This document shows positions 1 through 7,396 of a DNA stretch of 26,896 bases, piece by piece. A model generated the notes under the pieces. That model had not been told where the DNA came from, did no database searches, and worked only from the letters and a program-made list of their open reading frames with translations. The position numbers were made by a program, and so were the translations under genes. Source of the DNA: an uncultured Lacibacter sp. (GTDB lineage Bacteria > Bacteroidota > Bacteroidia > Chitinophagales > Chitinophagaceae); assembly GCF_946479605.1 (NCBI RefSeq), contig NZ_CAMLGT010000020.1:1-26896 (forward strand), given 5' to 3'. Each line of letters starts with the position of its first letter. Within the stretch, counting starts at the first letter, position 1.

Positions 1-924
1 GCTGGCAAACTGGTAGCTATACCTACCGAAACAGTGTATGGCCTTGCAGCAAACGCATTGAACGAGGATGCTGTGTTGCAGATTTACAAAGTAAAGAACA
101 GGCCACAGTTCAATCCGCTGATCATGCATGTGGCATCGTTTAAAAAAGCGGCGCCTTACATTGATGATATTCCGCAGGAAGCAGAACAACTGGCGGCAGC
201 ATTCTGGCCAGGCGCATTAACCATGCTGTTCAAAAAAAGTGCGCTTGTTCCTGATCTTGTTACTGCTGGCAGCAGCAGGGTTGCTATCCGCATTCCCAAT
301 CACCCCTTAACGATCGAACTGTTACAGCAAATCGATTTTCCGCTGGCTGCACCAAGTGCAAACCCATCGGGTTACGTAAGCCCCACCACTGCAGCGCATG
401 TGTTTGAAGGTTTGCACGATAAGATTCCTTACATACTCGACGGGGGTGCATGTGGCGTTGGTGTTGAATCAACCATTGTGGGATGGAATGAAGAGGACAG
501 ACTGGAAGTGTATAGACTTGGTGGTATTGCTGTTGAAGCCATTGAAAAAGCAGTTGGTCACAAAGTAATCATCAGTAAAAAGATCACGGAGAATCCTGAT
601 AGTCCCGGTCAGTTAAAAAGTCATTATGCAACAAATACGCCATTGTATTTAGGAAATATTGATAACCTACTTCCGCAATTTGCGGCAAAAAAAATTGTGC
701 TCATTAATTTCCAAGCGCATCATACAGCGATTTCAAAAGAGCAGCAGTTTATTTTATCTGCAACCGGAAGTACAGAAGAGGCGGCAAAGCATCTATTTCA
801 TACCCTTCGTGAAGCTGATACGTTAAAGGCGGATGTAATTATTGCTGAACGTTTACCTAACGAAGGTTTGGGCCGGGCTGTTAACGACAGGCTTGAACGT
901 GCGCAGCATGTGATGAAAAGTTGA
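1..924 (+). CDS. sua5: Threonylcarbamoyl-AMP synthase, Sua5 type (5'-truncated by window edge)
   Basis: The enzyme makes threonylcarbamoyl-AMP from threonine, bicarbonate and ATP, the first step of the tRNA t6A37 modification, in the cytosol. The frame is open from base 1; its first codons read AGKLVAIPTETVYGLAANA, the YrdC/Sua5 nucleotide-binding signature, so the true start lies outside the window and the ATG-like or GTG starts inside this motif are not real starts. The YrdC domain continues through APSANPSGYVSPT and the conserved VESTIVGW segment. The linker SPGQLKSHYAT and a further ~100 residues form the C-terminal Sua5 domain, which separates it from the shorter TsaC/YrdC form. Only a few N-terminal residues should be missing. 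It converges on the kefC-like gene downstream. Family assignment is secure. Confidence 0.93.
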   Translation, partial: AGKLVAIPTETVYGLAANALNEDAVLQIYKVKNRPQFNPLIMHVASFKKAAPYIDDIPQEAEQLAAAFWPGALTMLFKKSALVPDLVTAGSSRVAIRIPNHPLTIELLQQIDFPLAAPSANPSGYVSPTTAAHVFEGLHDKIPYILDGGACGVGVESTIVGWNEEDRLEVYRLGGIAVEAIEKAVGHKVIISKKITENPDSPGQLKSHYATNTPLYLGNIDNLLPQFAAKKIVLINFQAHHTAISKEQQFILSATGSTEEAAKHLFHTLREADTLKADVIIAERLPNEGLGRAVNDRLERAQHVMKS

Positions 925-960
925 ATGATGAATACAGTAGCTGGATAAAATTAAGTCAAT

Positions 961-977
961 TTCGACTTTGCTCAGGA
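961..977. repeat. Possible remnant of a TTCGAC-n-GCTCAGG dispersed repeat
   Basis: The intergenic stretch between the Sua5 and kefC-like genes contains TTCGACTTTGCTCAGGA. From memory, TTCGAC...GCTCAGG motifs recur as small dispersed intergenic repeats in many bacterial genomes. Flanking it, TGAATGATGA (922-931, overlapping the Sua5 stop codon) and TCATCATTCA (981-990) are a perfect 10-bp inverted pair. The right arm runs into a run of CATTCATT/CTCATCACTCATC that continues to the kefC-like stop codon. Only one copy is visible here, so repeat status is an inference. Confidence 0.3.
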
Positions 978-997
978 CTCTCATCATTCATTACTCA

Positions 998-2902
998 TCA
1001 CTCATCCTTCTTCACTTTTTCATCAGCAATCAAACTGTCTTCATCCCAGCCAAGATCTTTCCGTAAATGAAGCGCCTGGTTATCGGCCTGTATAATGGCT
1101 TCCAGTTCTTCAATATATTCTCTTGCCTGGTTAATGTATTCCTTTTCATTGTTACGCACTTTCGACAAATCTTTCAGCTTCTGTTCATCATAACGGAAGA
1201 ACGTTCTTGCTGCACGTTGTGCAGAATAAGCCCTATGCCCCAATATTTTCAATGCGTCAACTCCCATCCGCAATGATGTATCAATTGTTTCACGATAAAT
1301 GTGCAGGATACCGGCATTCATCTGATCGTATGTATCTTCTCTTGTACTGCTACGCACCAGCATTTGCAGATCAGGAAAATGTTTTTTAATTGTTTCAATC
1401 ATCTGCAGGCGTTTCTCAGCATCATCCATTGCAATGATGATCATTTTAGCTTCAGCTGCACCGGCAGCCAACAAAATATCATACCGGCTTGCATCACCAT
1501 AGTACACTTTAAAACCCATCTTCCGCAGAAAATCAACACGGTTACTGTCAATATCAAGAATGGTTGTTTTAATACCATGTGCACGCAAAAAACGGCCAAT
1601 GATATTTCCAAAGTGTCCGAATCCTGCAATGATCACAGGATTCTTTTCTTCCACTGTGTCTGCTTCACGTTGTTCCTTTACAGCATTAGACAATCGTTTA
1701 TCAACAAAGGGTAATACAATTTTTTCGTTCAGGAAAAATGCAATTGGCGTAAGCGACATACTAATGGCAACAACTGCCATCAGTATCTCTACATTATTTC
1801 GTGCAACAATTCCTTCTGTCAATGAAAAACTAAGCAACACAAAAGCAAATTCTCCCACCTGCGATAAGGAAGAAGAGAAAATAATATTCTGATCAATGCG
1901 TAATTCAAATGCTTTACCAATGATCAGCAGCACCAGTGCTTTTACAAACATTAAAGCCAGCACCAAACCAAAAATGAGGAGCGGATGTTCAAGTATCAAC
2001 TCAAAATTGATTGATGCGCCCACCGCAATAAAAAACAAACCAAGTAACAATCCTTTGAATGGTTCAATATCGCTTTCCAGTTCGTGTTTGTATTCACTGT
2101 TTGCCAGTACAACACCACTGAGAAATGTACCTAATGCCGGACTTAAACCCACCGATGACATAAGCACGGCAATACCAACCACCAGCAATAATGCTGTTGC
2201 TGTAAACATTTCTCTTAATTGAGTGGATGCAACCAGTCGAAAAATGGGAGGAACAAGATATCGTCCGCCAACAATAATCAATGCAACGGCTCCGGTAATG
2301 ATCAACGTACGCATCCATGCTCCCTGACTTTCAATCCACCCCCCTGCCGAGTGTGATGCTGCTTCAGGATTTCCCAAACCAGTTATTGCCAATAGCGGAA
2401 AAAATGCAAGCATGGGAATGACGGCGATATCCTGGAAAAGCAATACCGCAAATGCACTTCGCCCGGCAGTTGTTTTATCAATTCCTTTTTCAGCAAGTGT
2501 TTGTAATACCAATGCTGTAGAACTTAATGCAAGTGCCATTCCAATTGCTAATGACGATTGCCAAGGAAGCCCTGCATAAAAAGCGATACCTGAAATTATA
2601 ACGGACGTGATCAATACCTGTAAGCCACCCATGCCAAGAATTGCTTTTCGCAAACGCCAAAGCACCGCTGGTTCCAGTTCAAGACCAATCAGGAATAGCA
2701 TCATTACCACACCAAACTCAGCCGAATGCATCAGGCTTTCACCTTCGCCACCAATGAACTTTAATACTGCAGGCCCAATAAGAATACCAGCCAGTAAATA
2801 ACCCAGTACAGATCCTAATGCAAGACGTTTTGCCAGCGGCACCATGATCACAGCTGCCGCCAGGTAAACCATTGCCTGGAAAAGAAATGCATTATTATCC
2901 AT
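998..2902 (-). CDS. kefC: KefB/KefC-like monovalent cation:proton antiporter (CPA2) with TrkA-N/RCK domain
   Basis: Inner-membrane K+ efflux antiporter, 634 residues, close to E. coli KefC in length. Residues 1-400 are hydrophobic and carry the Na+/H+-exchanger fold, including FQDIAVIP (156-163) and the regulatory-loop sequence HELESDIEPFKG (273-284) typical of Kef proteins. The cytosolic TrkA-N/RCK nucleotide-binding domain starts near residue 421 with GFGHFG (427-432), and the tail is charged. The gene lies 2 bases downstream of a KefF-like flavoprotein gene on the same strand, which is the classic kefF-kefC arrangement and supports gating by glutathione adducts in defence against electrophiles. 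Whether this organism uses glutathione or another thiol cannot be told from the window. The ATG start directly precedes the first membrane helix. Confidence 0.92.
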   Translation of the reverse strand: MDNNAFLFQAMVYLAAAVIMVPLAKRLALGSVLGYLLAGILIGPAVLKFIGGEGESLMHSAEFGVVMMLFLIGLELEPAVLWRLRKAILGMGGLQVLITSVIISGIAFYAGLPWQSSLAIGMALALSSTALVLQTLAEKGIDKTTAGRSAFAVLLFQDIAVIPMLAFFPLLAITGLGNPEAASHSAGGWIESQGAWMRTLIITGAVALIIVGGRYLVPPIFRLVASTQLREMFTATALLLVVGIAVLMSSVGLSPALGTFLSGVVLANSEYKHELESDIEPFKGLLLGLFFIAVGASINFELILEHPLLIFGLVLALMFVKALVLLIIGKAFELRIDQNIIFSSSLSQVGEFAFVLLSFSLTEGIVARNNVEILMAVVAISMSLTPIAFFLNEKIVLPFVDKRLSNAVKEQREADTVEEKNPVIIAGFGHFGNIIGRFLRAHGIKTTILDIDSNRVDFLRKMGFKVYYGDASRYDILLAAGAAEAKMIIIAMDDAEKRLQMIETIKKHFPDLQMLVRSSTREDTYDQMNAGILHIYRETIDTSLRMGVDALKILGHRAYSAQRAARTFFRYDEQKLKDLSKVRNNEKEYINQAREYIEELEAIIQADNQALHLRKDLGWDEDSLIADEKVKKDE

Positions 2903-2904
2903 AA

Positions 2905-3513
2905 CTATGATTGTATTGCTTGAGGAATGGGAACAAGATCGTTCATGTAAATACAGCTTTCAATTTCGGGTTTGCTGATGCGGTCGGTTCCCAGTGCCAG
3001 CAGCATCTGTTCATACTGCAACGCATGCAGATCCATATCTGCTTCAGATAACCGATGAGTTCCATGTATTACAAACGGTGGCAGGTATTCCACATCGCAC
3101 AAAAAAGCTGTTTGCTGAAAAGGTAACAGGTAAGTACTTAATGAATATTTGTTGCGGCCAACAGAACTGTAAGAGTTTTTTGAACCACCAGTTGAAATAG
3201 CATTCATAAACTTCTTTCCAGCCAGCGCCCTGCCTCCAGTACCATAAGCCCAGCCATGTTCAAGTACAAGATCAAGCCACTGTTTAATAATGGCGGGTGA
3301 ACTATACCAATAAAACGGATGTTGAAAAATGATCACATCATGTTTCAATAACAAATGCTGCTCATACGAAACATCAATATCAAAATCGGGATAACGTTCA
3401 TAGAGGTCATGAAAGCGGATGTCGCCTGACTTTGGAATATGTTCAACAAGTCGTTTATGAATCCTCGACTTTTCCATTGCAGGATGTGCAAAGAGAATAA
3501 GAATTTTAGCCAT
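2905..3513 (-). CDS. KefF/KefG-like NAD(P)H-dependent flavin oxidoreductase
   Basis: Soluble 202-residue protein of the flavodoxin-like NQO1/KefF family. It starts with the beta-strand and phosphate-loop region AKILILFAHPAMEKSRIHKR. The FMN-binding core HPFYWYSSPAIIKQWLDLV, a WAYGTGG segment and ALAGKKFMNAISTGG follow in the order expected for the family. Family members reduce quinones with NAD(P)H; KefF and KefG also bind and activate Kef antiporters. The gene ends 2 bases before the kefC-like start, so the two are almost certainly co-transcribed and translationally coupled. A 12-bp perfect palindrome lies 30 bases upstream of the ATG and may be the operator of this pair. It could alternatively be a general quinone reductase, but the neighbour makes the ancillary-subunit role likely. 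Confidence 0.9.
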   Translation of the reverse strand: MAKILILFAHPAMEKSRIHKRLVEHIPKSGDIRFHDLYERYPDFDIDVSYEQHLLLKHDVIIFQHPFYWYSSPAIIKQWLDLVLEHGWAYGTGGRALAGKKFMNAISTGGSKNSYSSVGRNKYSLSTYLLPFQQTAFLCDVEYLPPFVIHGTHRLSEADMDLHALQYEQMLLALGTDRISKPEIESCIYMNDLVPIPQAIQS

Positions 3514-3537
3514 ACAAACAGTTTTTTTGATCCTGCA

Positions 3538-3603
3538 ACAAAAACTGTACAGTTACAGGCATGCCAGGCAGTTAATCATAATACTCAGTTTGCCTTGTAA
3601 CTG
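3538..3603 (-). terminator. Possible terminator of the GlmU-like/tpiA/hemerythrin cluster
   Basis: Downstream of the hemerythrin stop, the minus strand reads CAGTTACAAGGC (3592-3603), a ~31-nt loop, then GCCTGTAACTG (3550-3560), pairing over 11 positions with one bulge, and shortly after a run of five T. The loop is long and a few bases separate stem and T-run, so this is a weak call. It could instead be a leader structure for the kef pair. Confidence 0.3.
3543..3554. promoter_or_regulatory. Candidate operator palindrome upstream of kefF-kefC
   Basis: AACTGTACAGTT is a perfect 12-bp palindrome centred about 35 bases before the ATG of the KefF-like gene. A related half-site (AAACTG) recurs nearer the start codon on the coding strand. 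The position fits a repressor or activator site for the kef pair. No regulator gene is adjacent, so the cognate protein is unknown. The same bases overlap a possible terminator stem for the upstream hemerythrin cluster. Confidence 0.35.
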
Positions 3604-3636
3604 CAAGCACCTGTTACATTTGTAAGATACGAAATC

Positions 3637-4107
3637 TTATTCCCAAAATTTCACCGGGTAATCGGAGCAGGCTTTTGCCGTGAGCGATTCAAAAGCCCTT
3701 CCCGCTGCGGCCAGTTCATTTTCCTGTATATGTTCCTGTATATATCCAAACATTTCACGCTCCTCAAAGCGGATGTGTTTTTCAAGCAAGGAATAAAATG
3801 AAGTAACCAATTCATATGACGACCCGCCACTGCGGATATCGTTAATCATTTTACGCATGCTGTGATGCTCCTCTTTCATTTGCTCATACAAAGGCATAAG
3901 ATCAGGCAGCGCCAGAACATGCGGGTGCAAAAACACTTCTTCTTTTATGAAATGATTCCGCAGTTCGTTGTTCCATGTATCTACAATAAAGTCGTTCATT
4001 GCAGACAGGTCTGCCTGTTTCTCCACACCTTTTTTTAAGAGCAAAACGGCCATTAAGCCATTATGATGCTGATGCGATAATTTCTGCAACTGCTCTGCCC
4101 TTTGCAT
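3637..4107 (-). CDS. Hemerythrin HHE-domain protein
   Basis: A 156-residue predicted four-helix cytosolic protein of the hemerythrin family, which binds a non-haem di-iron centre. The spaced ligand motifs are visible: SHQHHNG near residue 11, FIKEEVFLHPH, KEEHHSMRKMI, and EKHIRFEEREMFGYI near the end. Bacterial members handle O2, NO or iron, or respond to oxidative or nitrosative stress; which applies here cannot be deduced. It begins 10 bases after the tpiA stop on the same strand, so it probably shares the tpiA transcript. The ATG is preceded by an A/T-rich leader without a Shine-Dalgarno sequence. Domain call is strong, role open. Confidence 0.87.
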   Translation of the reverse strand: MQRAEQLQKLSHQHHNGLMAVLLLKKGVEKQADLSAMNDFIVDTWNNELRNHFIKEEVFLHPHVLALPDLMPLYEQMKEEHHSMRKMINDIRSGGSSYELVTSFYSLLEKHIRFEEREMFGYIQEHIQENELAAAGRAFESLTAKACSDYPVKFWE

Positions 4108-4117
4108 AACCGTTCGT

Positions 4118-4879
4118 TTATTTCAGTGACTGAATGATCTGTACAAATTCATCTGCTTTTAATGATGCACCACCCACAAGTCCACCATCCACATCCGGCT
4201 GACCGAATATTTCTTTTGCATTAGAACCTTTTACACTACCACCATACAAAATGGAAATTTCATTCGCAACATCTGTGCCGTATTGCGATGCCAATGCACC
4301 ACGTAAATGCGCATGCATTTCCTGTGCCTGTTCGGATGTAGCTGTTTTTCCTGTACCAATTGCCCAGATAGGTTCATAAGCAATGATCACTTTTTTCAAC
4401 TCATCGGCACTTAAATGATAAAGACTTTCCTTGAGTTGATTTGCTACGTATTCATTTTGTGTTCCTGCCTCACGAATAGCCAATGCTTCACCACAACAGA
4501 AGATGGGCGTTAAACCTGCTGCCAGAACAGTATTTACTTTTTCGGCCAGCATTTCATTGCTTTCGTTAAAGTATTCACGGCGTTCACTATGACCAAGAAC
4601 AACATAGCCAACGTTGATCGACTTCAGCATTTCAACAGAAGTTTCACCTGTGTAAGCACCAGATGTTTTAGTGTAGCAGTTTTGGGCAGCAACGCCTGTA
4701 TTAAGGTGTCCTTTTAATTTTGCAACCACCATGGAAAGGTATGGAAACGGAACTGCAAACACAGCACGCTGGCTTGCTGATAAAGTAAACGGGGTATTAA
4801 TAATGCCATTGATCAGTTCTTCGGCCTGCTGAAAAGTTAAATTCATTTTCCAGTTTGCGGCGGCTACCTGTTGTCTCAT
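4118..4879 (-). CDS. tpiA: Triosephosphate isomerase
   Basis: Glycolytic and gluconeogenic enzyme interconverting dihydroxyacetone phosphate and glyceraldehyde 3-phosphate in the cytosol. All hallmarks are present: AANWKMN with catalytic Lys11, VLGHSERREYF with His97, AYEPIWAIGTG with catalytic Glu169 and the flexible loop 6, and the phosphate-binding ILYGGSVKGSNA near the C-terminus. Length of 253 residues is normal for a complete TIM barrel. It lies 23 bases after the GlmU-like gene and 10 bases before the hemerythrin gene, all on the minus strand, suggesting one operon. Confidence 0.98.
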   Translation of the reverse strand: MRQQVAAANWKMNLTFQQAEELINGIINTPFTLSASQRAVFAVPFPYLSMVVAKLKGHLNTGVAAQNCYTKTSGAYTGETSVEMLKSINVGYVVLGHSERREYFNESNEMLAEKVNTVLAAGLTPIFCCGEALAIREAGTQNEYVANQLKESLYHLSADELKKVIIAYEPIWAIGTGKTATSEQAQEMHAHLRGALASQYGTDVANEISILYGGSVKGSNAKEIFGQPDVDGGLVGGASLKADEFVQIIQSLK

Positions 4880-4902
4880 AATCTTTTGTTTTAAATCGTA
4901 GT

Positions 4903-6075
4903 TTATTTTTGTTGGGCGTAAATATATTCCAGTATCTGCTTATCGTTGTTAGTTAAAGTTTGTTGTTTCATCTGCATCCAGTTTTCAATATCATGCAGTG
5001 CTTTTTCAAGAATGTATTGCTCACCTGTATGAATATTCCAGGTAAAATCTTTTACAAATTTGGGCGACAACCCTGTTGTGAGAATATTACTGCAGATGCC
5101 GCTCACCATTCCTGTTGTGAGTGATGCATTAATAGACACTTTTGAATAATCGCCCAGCATTACACCACATTTTGTACCGGCGCTGATCCATTGGTGAAGG
5201 AATGGATTCCATTGTTTTACTTCCCCTGCCGTATTCTTCACATTGGAGCAGGATGCACCTGCGCCAATATTGCACCACGACCCTATTACAGCATCGCCAA
5301 TATATCCATCATGTGCTTTGTTTGAATAATCAAAGAAAATGCTGTTCTTAATTTCACCACCCACTGTGCATTTTCTTCCAACAGTTGTGGCTCCATAAAT
5401 TTTGCTCCCCATCTTCACCACTGCGCCATCAAGTGCAGCAAATGGCCCACGGATCATACTGCCTTCCATCAGCAACACATCTTTACCAATATATACCGGC
5501 CCTGCTGATGCATTGATGCTGCAGTATTCCACAACTGCACCTTCTTCAATAAATACTTGTTCAGGATTGATCACATTGTTGGTTGATGAAATGGGAGCAG
5601 ATAACTTTTTTGCACGGATCAATTGCAGATCGGTTCGTATCAGCTCATCATTAGCCGTCACAAGATCAAATGCAAACTGCAGAAATCTTACAGGAGTATT
5701 CAATTCAACTGTTGTGCAGTTTGCAAGTAAACCTTGATTTATAGGAAAAGTGAGTTTTTGTTTGGTGCGTACTGCCAGCAGCAGGTTATTTTGTTGCAGT
5801 AATTGTTCCGCAACAAGCGAAGTAACAGCCTGGAGTAACTCATTTGAATAAACTGCAGCCGCATTGATGTATAAATAATCATTCTCTTGCAGTTCTGCAA
5901 ATGGAAAAGCTGCGGCGAGATGGTCTTCTGTAAGCGTAAACACATCTTGCTGCAAAACAAAACTCCAGCGTTCTCTTGTTGTGAAAATACCGCAACGGAA
6001 TGCAGACAACGGACGAATAAGAGAGAAAGGATAAAAACTGTTTCTTGTTTCCGTATCAAACAAAATGATCTGCAT
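4903..6075 (-). CDS. GlmU-like putative sugar nucleotidyltransferase with left-handed beta-helix
   Basis: A 390-residue protein. The N-terminal ~160 residues begin with LFDTETRNSFYPFSLIRPLS and resemble a divergent nucleotidyltransferase domain that lacks the usual GxGxRM...K signature of GlmU/RmlA enzymes. Residues ~165-330 carry hexapeptide repeats (for example VFIEEGAVVEYCSINASAGPV and IYGATTVGRKC) that form a left-handed beta-helix acyltransferase-like domain, ending with GVMLGDYSKVSINASLTTG. Proteins of this architecture are annotated in Bacteroidota as GlmU-family; the substrate is not established. It is first in a likely operon with tpiA (23-base gap) and hemerythrin. The degenerate N-terminal domain makes a standard UDP-GlcNAc pyrophosphorylase role doubtful. 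Confidence 0.85.
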   Translation of the reverse strand: MQIILFDTETRNSFYPFSLIRPLSAFRCGIFTTRERWSFVLQQDVFTLTEDHLAAAFPFAELQENDYLYINAAAVYSNELLQAVTSLVAEQLLQQNNLLLAVRTKQKLTFPINQGLLANCTTVELNTPVRFLQFAFDLVTANDELIRTDLQLIRAKKLSAPISSTNNVINPEQVFIEEGAVVEYCSINASAGPVYIGKDVLLMEGSMIRGPFAALDGAVVKMGSKIYGATTVGRKCTVGGEIKNSIFFDYSNKAHDGYIGDAVIGSWCNIGAGASCSNVKNTAGEVKQWNPFLHQWISAGTKCGVMLGDYSKVSINASLTTGMVSGICSNILTTGLSPKFVKDFTWNIHTGEQYILEKALHDIENWMQMKQQTLTNNDKQILEYIYAQQK

Positions 6076-6123
6076 CGGCGGTTAAAATTAACTCGCTGTA
6101 AAAATACAGGAATCATTCAAATG

Positions 6124-6152
6124 AAAACTGCCCCTCAAAAGGGGCAGCTTTT
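6124..6152 (-). terminator. Intrinsic terminator after the receptor/fasciclin operon
   Basis: CTGCCCC (6128-6134) pairs with GGGGCAG (6141-6147) around a 6-nt loop, flanked by AAAA on one side and TTTT on the other. Read on the minus strand the GC-rich stem is followed by TTTT, 25-30 bases beyond the fasciclin lipoprotein stop codon. It probably also insulates the GlmU-like gene that starts just beyond. Confidence 0.8.
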
Positions 6153-6176
6153 ATGACAGATATCATTTGTTCAGAC

Positions 6177-7367
6177 TTACTGAGGTAACAGCACCTGATT
6201 TATTTTGTAAAACACGCCATTAACAGCCAAGCGATCAACTCCCAACGGGCTACCTGCTATTGCAGCAGCAGCAGAGGGGTTGCCTACTCCTTTTACACTC
6301 AATGCAGCTCCAAAGCCGGATGCAAGTGTAGAAGAAATTGCGAGGCCAGGGTGCGCAGCAATGGAACGGTTGATAAAGGTTTGATAATTGGCAGCAGTTT
6401 GCGGGAAGTTAACAGAGTACACTCTTCTGTTCAGTGTAAGTAAATGATAGGCCACAATTCCCTGCGCCATTGCCGGTGTTACTGCAGCTGTGCTTAAGAA
6501 AGCTGGTCCTGCATTTACAGCTGCAGTAGCTTGCTGATCGGCAACAGTAGCATTACCACCAGTTGCAGCAAATACCTGCTGGTACACCAGCCCATAAATG
6601 AGCGTTTGAAATGCAGCATTATTTGGCGCAAACACCGTTAAGTTGATCACCGGTTGCGACAAAGCATATTGAAATGTTTCTGCAGAAGATGCAGCAGCCT
6701 GGTCGCCACGCTGAATGGCCGCTTTGAAATAAGCAAGATCAGGATCGTTGCTGATTGTATCCCATAATACAGATTTGGGTGGCATTATAACCGTTGCCGG
6801 GCTATGCACAACTCCATTGGATCCTGTAATGGCATCGGCCGCAGCAATTGGAATATTATTGATGGTATTTGTTACTGCATTTTTCGATGGGAACAAAGGC
6901 ATCCATATCGGGAAATTAGCAGGTGCCGGTGCAGGAAGCGTACCAATGGGAAGTGAACTGATGCGTATTACATTTGGTGCAGCTACTGTTGCTGTTGCTA
7001 TATTTGCCGACATCAGCTTTTCGTTTTGCAGAATGTGATAACGAATTACAGCCGTAAGATCCTGAAGCGGCATTGCATTTACAACTGCAAGTGAAAGACC
7101 CGCAGTAGTTAATGCTGCATCGCTGGGAGCATACACTGTAAAACTGTTTGACGGCACATTCAGATAGGCATACATGCCGGTACGCTTCAACGCAGCGGTA
7201 AATATTGAAAATGATGCATTGGCTTCAATTCGTTTTCCAATGGTATTTACTGTGTCAAGTGCCGGGTTGTTTGATGCAACAGGTTCATACACTTTATTGC
7301 AGGCCGTTGACAGCAACAATAATGCAGCTACGTAAACCTGTATTTGTCTTGAATATTTTTTAAGCAT
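6177..7367 (-). CDS. Lipoprotein with two fasciclin (FAS1) domains
   Basis: A 396-residue cell-envelope lipoprotein. The N-terminus has basic residues, a hydrophobic stretch and a lipobox LSTAC with the lipidated cysteine at position 23. FAS1 domain 1 covers about residues 45-200 (FSIFTAALKRTGMYAYL, FTVYAPSDAAL, VIRYHILQNEKL). Domain 2 covers about 205-396 (DPDLAYFKAAIQRGD, LTVFAPNNAAFQTL, IVAYHLLTLNRRVYS, and the closing VNGVFYKINQVLLPQ). FAS1 domains bind proteins, glycans or small ligands and have no common enzymatic activity. The gene follows the TonB-dependent receptor gene by 29 bases on the same strand and precedes a strong terminator, so the two form an operon. It may act as a surface-exposed partner of the receptor, as SusD does for SusC, although it is not SusD-related. 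Confidence 0.9.
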   Translation of the reverse strand: MLKKYSRQIQVYVAALLLLSTACNKVYEPVASNNPALDTVNTIGKRIEANASFSIFTAALKRTGMYAYLNVPSNSFTVYAPSDAALTTAGLSLAVVNAMPLQDLTAVIRYHILQNEKLMSANIATATVAAPNVIRISSLPIGTLPAPAPANFPIWMPLFPSKNAVTNTINNIPIAAADAITGSNGVVHSPATVIMPPKSVLWDTISNDPDLAYFKAAIQRGDQAAASSAETFQYALSQPVINLTVFAPNNAAFQTLIYGLVYQQVFAATGGNATVADQQATAAVNAGPAFLSTAAVTPAMAQGIVAYHLLTLNRRVYSVNFPQTAANYQTFINRSIAAHPGLAISSTLASGFGAALSVKGVGNPSAAAAIAGSPLGVDRLAVNGVFYKINQVLLPQ

Positions 7368-7396
7368 AATAATTTCTTTAGTGGTTAGTTACTGAA

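Noticed and set aside
1301..1714. Plus-strand open frames opposite the kefC-like gene
   Set aside because: They are antisense to conserved RCK-domain coding sequence; the Cys/His/Ser-rich translations lack signals or start contexts.
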